Positions 57,059 to 64,000 of a stretch of 64,000 nucleotides of DNA are shown here, one piece after another (positions within the stretch are counted from its first letter, which is position 1; every line of letters begins with the position of its first letter). The stretch lies in contig NC_081409.1 in assembly GCF_030272615.1 (NCBI RefSeq), forward strand, positions 473,304,573-473,368,572, read 5' to 3'. The position numbers and the translations under genes were made by a program. Under the pieces are notes generated by a model. That model ran no database searches and was not told the DNA's origin. It saw only the letters and a program-made list of their open reading frames with translations. This stretch comes from Cryptomeria japonica (taxonomy: Eukaryota > Streptophyta > Pinopsida > Cupressales > Cupressaceae).

Positions 57059-58283
57059 TGTTGAAAAAGATGAATGAATGAGATCTAGAGGAAAGCTTTT
57101 CTTCCCTCCAAGGAGAGATGAAAGTTTCACTTTGAATTTTCCTTCAAACATATTTCACTCATTACATTAGAAGAGGGGAGAAAATACACTAGATCCAATA
57201 TCTAGAGAATGAGATTGAATTGAGTAATACAAGAATGGTAAGTTAATCCCCTCTTCTAGAATGAGATTTGAATCGAATTGTGTAGTTATAAGCAAGTGAA
57301 AAAGCGACAAAGATCTTATTATAACTCGAGATAGAAGCATAGGATGAAGCTATGCACCTGGATCTAGAAATAATCTGTCGAGATGAAGCCACCCTACAAA
57401 TTTGAGAAAAAGTTGCCTGGACCGTGGCAGGGTTGTACATTGTCCTCCAAAAAATCCATGAAACGAAAAGGGTTTTCCCACCTTTGCAAATGGAGTCCAA
57501 ATCTGAAAGTACAGTTGCGCACCTGCAACCTACACACAGAAAAGAGAGGGAAAGGTGTTAGGACTGGGGGTCTGCCTTCAAGTCAAACCCTAGTTTTTGA
57601 ATTAACCAAATGATGAAAGAAAATACTTGCAAGTAAATGTAAATGAAAGACTGAACTGTAAATCACCTCAAGGGAGGTTGTGATAGAAATGTTGATAGAA
57701 TTTCTTGTATGAAGTTGAATGTTGAAATGAATCTCCTCTTCAATGGTTGAATCCTTGACTTGAATGCAACACCTAGCCTTGAAGGGAGACTTGAGAATGC
57801 TTAATGCTAGAAAGGAATGCTTGAACTTATGCTCGCCTTATCACTTATCCAACTTTTTCTATCGTTAAATTTATGCAAATGAGAGGAAAAATGCAACTTA
57901 TATACTCATCAATTAGGGTTAATTGACTGATTTTTCATCGCAAGCCAACACTAGGGGAGTTTTCTTGATCAATTTGCAACCTCCAATGCAAAATTGGAAA
58001 GGGTCCTTCCCCAAAATGGGGCAGGGACAGGGGTGCCACACCCCTATCCTAGGAGAAAAGGAGAACCACTCCCCTATCCTAGGGGGGACAAGGGTGCCAT
58101 GCCCCTGTCCTACCCTTTTTTCCAGAATAGGATGCAGTTTAGGCAGTGCGGAGGGCAAGAAAGATGTAGTTTCTCAGAGTTGAGCAAGTCTCGGGTCTCC
58201 AATCGGGCTTAGAATTTGATTCACGTGTGTGAGGACCCTAATGTGGTCAAGAATCACAAGGGTTGCAATTTTATGACACTACA
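57059..58283 (-). repeat. 3' LTR of gypsy-4
   Basis: 1,225 bp from TGTTGAAAAAG to CTACA, related to the gypsy-2 LTR throughout (for example ACCTGCAACCTACACACAGA). Minus-strand TATA near 57896-57908. Hairpin module at about 57395-57460 (GGACCGTGG...TTGTCC). Confidence 0.8.
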
Positions 58284-59036
58284 TTTAGCCCCCACTTTAG
58301 CAAGAGTATAAGAGTACGCCAATACTATTAGTAAAGTACAAGGAAACAAGATTGAAAGACTTCTACCATGTCAAAGAGGCAAGATGCACCAAGCCCCCAG
58401 TTGACTAAGGATATTATGACTTTGATTAACAAAGTAAAAGGGAAGATTGAGAAGGGAAAAACCATGACTGCAAGTAGCAAGGTTCGCCTCACTATGAGTC
58501 ATGAGAAAGATACCAAAATTATAAAGAAAAGCTGAGTTCGCTAAATAATTCTAAGTATCAAAAAGGAAAATATGAGCTAAGTGTATGCCCCCACGTTAAA
58601 GCGATCACGCATGCCTTATCGGGAGTGATTGCTTTAAGGTAGGATACACCCAAGAGAGAGAAAGAGAGGGAGCACATTATCGCAAGGACTTAGCCCCCAA
58701 GTGAGGAATAAACCCAAGGATAATGAACACAAAACATGAAGCACGAGGTAGTTCGGCTTTCCTCGGGGTTAGTATGATGTATGATAACTCATGTATATCA
58801 TATATGTATATGCATATAATAATAATCATTCCCCAAAGAAAGGAAACTTCCTTAGAAGAAAGGGAAGAGAGAATGTCTTTTGAGTCAACATGAAAGAGAC
58901 CAAAAGAGATCTCAATGCTTTGCATCATCCCCAAATAGACATTAAGAGAACAATAGAAGAACAAGGATACACATAGAAGAATGGTCACAGAAGAGCAAGA
59001 AAGGAGAGAGAGAGAAGACTTATAGTGCTAATATTG
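58284..59036 (-). other. gypsy-4 3' untranslated region
   Basis: Matches gypsy-2 33015-33917. Four PPT-like tracts at 58284-58294, 58391-58401, 58583-58593 and 58690-58700. Inverted repeat 58597-58636 with arms TAAAGCGATCAC and GTGATTGCTTTA. Confidence 0.65.
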
Positions 59037-59819
59037 CTAATCTAGCACAACATCCACCTCCCAATCTTGTTGATCACTATTTCGGGAAGGCGAGAAACAT
59101 GCCATAGGAGTGACATCAAGCACAGTAGATGGAGCTATCACAAGATCCAAACAAGGACTATGCTCAAGTGGTAAGCTGCTTTGTTTGATTCTAGGAGCTA
59201 GGATTAGGGTTTGTGAAAATTTAGTTGATAAATGCTTGTCCACATCAACATATTCATAATCACTATCAGAATCATTAGGAGCTATATTGCCATCATGAAT
59301 AACATTTTCACATATTTCTTCATCAAAATTTAGAGAAAGAGGAGCATGAGCAGGAATAGGAGTAAAGCCATCACATGTTTTATGCAACTTATGATTTGGA
59401 GATGTAGGTTGAACATCTTGCTTAGGAGAAAAGGGAATCATGTCAACTATTGGAGTCTTGGGAGACTGAATAGTTTGAAGGACAACTTCACAAGCTTGTC
59501 CATGGCGTATTCATTGGCGTTCTCTCGCACAATGATTCTGTCAAGTCTTAGTGGAAGGTTGAGAAGGAAGAGGAACATTTTAAAAAGTAGGAATGTTTTT
59601 CTCTTTGATAGTTGAAGGTTTCACTTGAGGTCTTTTAGGTGGAACAAGAGGAGAAGCGAACCTCTTGTCTTTATAAGAGGAAGGAGGTGGAACTGCACCA
59701 TATAAATGAGGAATGTTAGGTGTAGGAAGAAGACCAGGTCCATTATGAGGATGAGGTACAGGTCTAACCTTAGGAAGAATATTGTTGTTCTTCTTAGGAG
59801 AAGGCATAGTCACATCCAT
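59037..59819 (-). pseudogene. gypsy-4 C-terminal proline-rich and acidic region
   Basis: Begins MDVTMPSPKKNNNILPK (gypsy-2: MDVTMSMTNKLFKG), then GPGLLPTPNIPHL, PPSSYKDKRF and PPKRPQVKPS. After a short break with two or three stops, MIPFSPKQDVQPTSPNHKLH follows, then DSDSDYEYVDVDKHLSTKFS and DLVIAPSTVLDVTPMACF, to a stop at 59037. Alignment with gypsy-2 shows that the protein ended here and that no RT followed. Role unknown. Confidence 0.7.
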
Positions 59820-61493
59820 AGGAATGTAATGCCCCTACCCTAGTCGGACTTGTAAAACCTATTTGACCTTGATTGACTTCCTATGTGGCATTCTTGAATG
59901 GTAGGTTAACCGTGATGCAATGTGTAGTTTAGATGATATAAATAATTGTGCATACCTATTATTGTGCTTTTGCATCAATTTTGGGTAAATGTAATTGTTT
60001 CCTAACTCTTGTGATAAATCTCGAGCTAATGCCTTCATTGAATATGTATATGTACATGTATGCTTGCGTGATTCATGGGTGCAGGAGATTGCAGGTACAA
60101 CACCGCCTAGGACGAGGTTCATCTCCTTCGGGATTCGCAGGTTTGAGTAAACCTCCTCCATCCTCAGAATTCAGATTTGGGGGTCATAAAACTCTCGTCT
60201 TGCCTTAGCCATGGTCAGGTGAGCATCGTGTGTGTGGTTCGTGGGGCTTTCTATTCATTGGGTTGCATGTCGTGTGATTTGGTGAATTTAATGAGTAGAT
60301 GTATGCATTAGTAATTTAGAAATTTAAAATAGGTAGTTTCTTTTATATGAATAATCGTTAATTTAAAGAGATCGCTTTAATTATAATTGTAGCAAGCTTA
60401 AAGTATTTAACTTGAATTAATGTGTTCATTTACGCATTAGTAGTTGAGAAAATTAGAGTAAATAGATTTCTTTCATGAGATTAGTCATTTATTAAAAAGG
60501 TCACTTTATTATGTTAAAGCGAGTTAATTTAATAGCTAATTTTAAAATAACGAATTTAATGAGTTATGTGTTTTAGAAAGGAAAGATTTAAAGTCATTTG
60601 GGAAATAGAAATAAATTAATCATTTTCGCATTTTGGAAGGGAAAGGGGTAAATTTTATTATTTAAAAGAAATTATTTTCTTTTTACTTGTTAAGTTGATA
60701 TAGTATACGGGATTGATTTTTGGAAATTTAAATTAATTTAAATACCTTACCCTTGTTAATAGTTCAAAATATAAATGTTGGCTAAAGTAATATGGAGAAA
60801 TTAAAATTAGAATTAAATAAGAAATAGAAGCATTTTAATTTTAAATAAGAAAAGCGAATAAGATGTATTGAATAATGGAAAGGAATGATTTCCATTTTTC
60901 ATTTTCTTTTATTTTAAAAATAAATGCCTAAATTGAAAATTGAAAATTAGGTCAAAAAATGGGGTTTCTCATTTAACCTAGTTTTTGAGATATTTTTGGG
61001 GGTTCTCTTTTTGGGATCTTTTTTTGGAAAGGGAGGTGGGAAAATGTTGGAGAAAATGGAGTTCTTTTGCTTGGAGTTGCAGGTGGAGCTCTCCTTCAAG
61101 TCTTGCCCGGAATGCAATATGAGGTAGGATTCCAACCTACCCTTTTATTTATTGTTGAATAAAAAAAAAATACAAATTTGTGTCTGAATGTTCTCCATGA
61201 AATGCTGGAAAAATAGAAATGATACTACCCATGAGTGCTCTTAAGATTTAGTTTTCAGTTTTGTTGAAAGCTTGGTTGTTCTTGGATTTAAGATTTGTCA
61301 TGGTTTCTTGGACTTTTTGAAAGAAGAAAAAATCTTCCCCAATCTATTGCTTAAATATTCTGGAAAAAAATAAGAAAGGATAAAAATAAGAAAATAAAAA
61401 TATCAAATAAATGGCTATGGTTGTGACTGTGTTTTGGTATTCTTGTATCCATATTTTAAAAAAAAAATTGGACTTAGTTTTAAACTGTGATTC

Positions 61494-61549
61494 TTCCAAA
61501 AAAAAAGAAGAAACAAAAAAAAAAAAAAAAAAAGAAACAAAAAAAAATA
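61494..61549. repeat. Poly-A tract
   Basis: Long A runs broken by AAGAAGAAAC and GAAAC, directly upstream of the GC-rich island. On the plus strand it precedes GGGGGTTAGGGTTTGGCG. Confidence 0.85.
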
Positions 61550-61555
61550 TATATA

Positions 61556-61820
61556 TTTTGGGGGTTAGGGTTTGGCGGGCGGAGGAGCCGAAGCTCGGCT
61601 CGCAACGCCGCCCCCTCCCCCATTTCCTCCCTACGCCTGTGGCTTCGCAGGAAATCTCTGCGTCCACTGTGGCCGCAGGGTAAAACCTGCGACCACAGTG
61701 TCCATAGGGAAACCCTGCGTCCAAGGCGGCCCGCAGGGGGAGTCCCTGTGCCTGTAGCAAGGCAGCGAGGGAACTGTGGGGTTTCCGCACCTTCCGGGTT
61801 GGAAGGTGGGCCCCACAGTG
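61556..61820. other. GC-rich island
   Basis: About 265 bp of strongly GC-rich DNA inside AT-rich surroundings. It contains small inverted repeats such as CCGCAGGGTAAAACCTGCG at about 61673-61691. Overlapping ORFs occur in several frames on both strands, as expected from lack of stop codons in GC-rich DNA. I do not call a gene. Confidence 0.6.
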
Positions 61821-61964
61821 CCCTCACTTTTATTTTAGTTTTTTTTTATTGTTAGTTTTTTTTATTTATTTATTTAAAAACAAAATGTTATAATAAATTA
61901 AATTAATTAATTTTAATGGAAGCCCTATTAAATATAGTTTTTCTTTGTTGATAATTATTGTTTT

Positions 61965-62010
61965 ATTAATATATATATATTAGGTGAGGATTAATATATA
62001 TATATATATC
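61965..62010. repeat. AT microsatellites
   Basis: Two (AT)n runs, ATATATATAT near 61970-61980 and 61995-62010. Confidence 0.8.
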
Positions 62011-64000
62011 AAAAAAAAATTAATATGGAATTCGTACGTTATTTAAACGATATTTTTATATATATATTTTTAAGGAAATTTACATAATATATCGAATAGT
62101 AATTAACAACTGGTGATCTTTAATTAACACGGTATTCAAAAAACACATAGTGATTCTATCTGAGCATCCGGAGAACTTAGAAAAAGGAATCGAAAATGTT
62201 AAAGTATTTAAAGTTCGTCATGGAAATTTTGAAAACTCAACTGATATGCTAACAAGATCATCAGAAACTTAATAATGTGTCGATTGGAAGAAAATGATAC
62301 CTTCTTTTAGTAAAATAAATAGTTTAGTTATTTCTTCCCCGATGATGTGAAATAGATAATGGAAAAGATGGCAAGTTTATTTTATGTTTTCGCTTGTGTG
62401 AAGTACTGGCAAGGCTTAGCTAGGTTTGTTTTTGGACTCTGTCATCTATTTACTTGTGTTGGTCATGGCTGGGTATGTCCCTAGTTAGAGTATCGTTAGT
62501 CATTAGAACCTGTAATTGCTTTGAAGTGTTCAGTTGGATCCGCTTCAAAAGGGATCATTATGTAAACTCCGACCGAGGTGTCTATTGTATAGTGGTTGTG
62601 TTTGCCCAAGTGGAAAGGATGTAAAAGACTTATAAAATTATGTATTCCTAATGATATTAATGCCAGAGGGGTCTTGCAGCTGAGCAGACCCGGAGATGTA
62701 GCCCCTTAGGGGTGAACTCCTAGATCATATTTGTGTTATGCGATGTTTTAGCTTCCCTTGTTTCATGCTTTAAGTTATCATGTATGGTTGTTATCTTGTA
62801 TAAGTGTATGGTGGAAATTTAAGGAATTTAAATCTAAGTGCATAAAATTATTCATCTTGATAAATGTAGTAATCAGGTTCATAAAACATTGTAAATTATG
62901 ATTTTGGAAAAGTATTTGGTTTATGTTAATTAAAGGAAATAATGGTGGAAAGAATCTCATTAGGATACCATTAATGTTTTAGCTTGATATAAGTTGGTAA
63001 ATCGAACGAATGTGAATGGGTAACAAAGTTAGAATTAATGTTGTAATTTCTAACTTGAAAATCTAAAGGATGAACCTCATATAGGTATTTACCTTTTTAT
63101 CTTAGTCAATGAGCATCGTCATGTTAGTTATATCGCACTTTATTGGATGAATTTGTTTAGTTATTTATGTTTTAATCTTAACAAATAATCCTTACCAGAT
63201 TAATTTGATAATTGGGTGATCTCAACTAGTTATCCATGTTATAACCCTATTAAATAAATCTCTTTATGATTGCTAAAATTGAATTGAAAAGGGAAGGATT
63301 CATAGAGTTGTTTATATCTTACTCCTAGTAAATGTATCTCTTCATATTAACTTCATTTAACTAAAAAGAGTGACATGCAATAAGATAGTTTATTCAAATC
63401 CTAATGGGAGAACATCACTATGAACTTATATTTTAATCCTATAATGATGAATATCATCTTGCTAACTATATTTTAATTTAAAGGATGAACTCATGTGTTC
63501 CTAATACCTTTTCACCTTAATGAATTGAGTCCATCTAATAGCACTATTAAAGCTTCAATGAATGAACTCTATGGCTTCTTGCATCTTATCCTCCATAAAA
63601 GAACTATGACTCATTAGTTGGTTATGCTTGAATTCAAATGATGGAACCCCACTCTATTAATGGAAGTTTAATCCTTAATGAACGAATCTCATCTTATTAG
63701 CCATACTTTTAATGTTTAAGAAAGATATCAAATGTGGGTGGTTATCTTAAAACCAATGAATTAACTTCATTATATTTATCACATTGAACCTTAAGGGAGG
63801 CCTCTTAAATTAAATAGGTGTTAATATGAATTGAGTAAATAATCTCATGATAGCCTCCTAACCACCCAAAGTAAATGAACGCTTCCTAAAATTCTAAGAC
63901 ATCAATTCATTGAATATACATATGACCTTGTCAAATGCATTATCTCGTAACTAAGTCATCCAGTTGATTGGATCAATTGACGCAAGTTGAGTTAGGTGTA
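62011..64000. other. Non-coding AT-rich stretch
   Basis: No ORF with recognisable content. From about 62830 to the end the phrase (T)TTAATG-AA-GAA-CTCAT recurs in diverged form at irregular 50-110 bp spacing. This may be the trace of an old tandem repeat. Confidence 0.35.

Larger units (their letters stand above)
57059..59824 (-). mobile_element. gypsy-4: 3' part of a second gypsy-2-lineage element
   Basis: 3' LTR (57059-58283), PPT, 3' UTR (58284-59036) and the C-terminal coding region (59037-59819), all collinear with gypsy-2. It is cut at 59824 exactly where a new TGTAATGCCC terminus begins. Identity to gypsy-2 looks near 80% in the UTR, so they are related but separate insertions. Confidence 0.85.
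59825..64000 (+). mobile_element. Probable LTR element inserted in gypsy-4, running off the window
   Basis: The start TGTAATGCCCCTACCC interrupts gypsy-4 coding sequence at a sharp junction (putative target AGGAA at 59820-59824). No coding domain appears in the 4.2 kb present, so this would be a long LTR or leader. It contains GGGTGCAGGAGATTGCAGGT at 60077-60096, an A-rich tract, a GC-rich island at about 61556-61820 and AT-rich DNA after. The class cannot be set without the interior. Confidence 0.4.

Noticed and set aside
61344-61855. Overlapping ORFs of 60-148 codons on both strands
   Set aside because: They sit in a GC-rich island with poly-A flanks; several frames are open at once and the translations are low-complexity (Lys runs, Phe runs).
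1-64000. CRISPR arrays, bacterial operons, tRNA or rRNA genes
   Set aside because: None seen; all regular repeats are LTRs, microsatellites or the modules listed.

Overview
The window is seed-plant nuclear DNA made almost entirely of nested, decayed LTR retrotransposons. I found no intact host gene, tRNA, rRNA or CRISPR array. The element types, very low gene density, age of the insertions and presence of large extra open reading frames inside the elements suggest a gymnosperm (conifer-type) genome. That assignment is inference; nothing in the window proves the species. No coding region is intact: every long one carries stops or frameshifts.

Layout. (1) 69-7858: a complete Ty1/copia element, copia-1 (+), with 1.55 kb LTRs and a perfect 5-bp target duplication GAGGG. 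It sits inside a degraded ORF, 'ORF A' (3-68 plus 7864-10950, +). (2) 11851-15594: copia-2 (-), a truncated Ty1/copia element running from its 5' LTR to early RT. (3) 15959-28174: gypsy-1 (-), a Ty3/gypsy element with gag, protease, an archaeal-type RNase H placed before RT, RT, and a 5' LTR at 27421-28174. It is split by B1. (4) 17609-24465: B1 (+), and 30221-44908: B2 (-), two full-length copies of one LTR element, 'family B'. It encodes a coiled-coil protein with four zinc knuckles (ORF1) and a ~1,060-codon protein of unknown function (ORF2). I see no protease, integrase or RT in it. (5) 31827-39671: gypsy-2 (-), a complete gag-protease-only Ty3-like element nested in B2 with TSD ACTGC. (6) 'ORF C' (-), interrupted by B2 and lying at 44909-46230 and 28308-30220. 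Its 3' end adjoins a polypurine tract and the gypsy-1 LTR. (7) 46231-47261: a junction of inverted and tandem repeats. (8) 47262-51049: gypsy-3 (-), a fragment with LTR, linker, protease and G-patch-like region. (9) 51950-52376: 'ORF D', an N-terminal fragment of an ORF A/C-like protein. (10) About 53.6-56.9 kb: AT-rich DNA, probably the leader of an unclassified LTR element (-). (11) 57059-59824: gypsy-4 (-), a second member of the gypsy-2 lineage, cut at 59825 by the start of a further probable LTR element (+) that runs beyond the window.

How the parts relate. Read by eye, ORF A, family B ORF2, ORF C and ORF D look like distant members of one protein superfamily that accompanies several unrelated LTR elements here. 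It may be related to the plant mobile domain type. Family B looks like a non-autonomous element that borrows copia enzymes: it shares the initiator-Met primer site, the 5-bp TSD and a conserved LTR motif with copia-1 and copia-2. The gypsy-2/gypsy-4 lineage keeps gag and a protease fold but stops before RT. It carries conserved non-coding hairpins in LTR, leader and 3' UTR, which suggests it too is mobilised in trans. Insertion order is clear: ORF C, then B2, then gypsy-2; gypsy-1, then B1; ORF A, then copia-1; gypsy-4, then the 59825 element.
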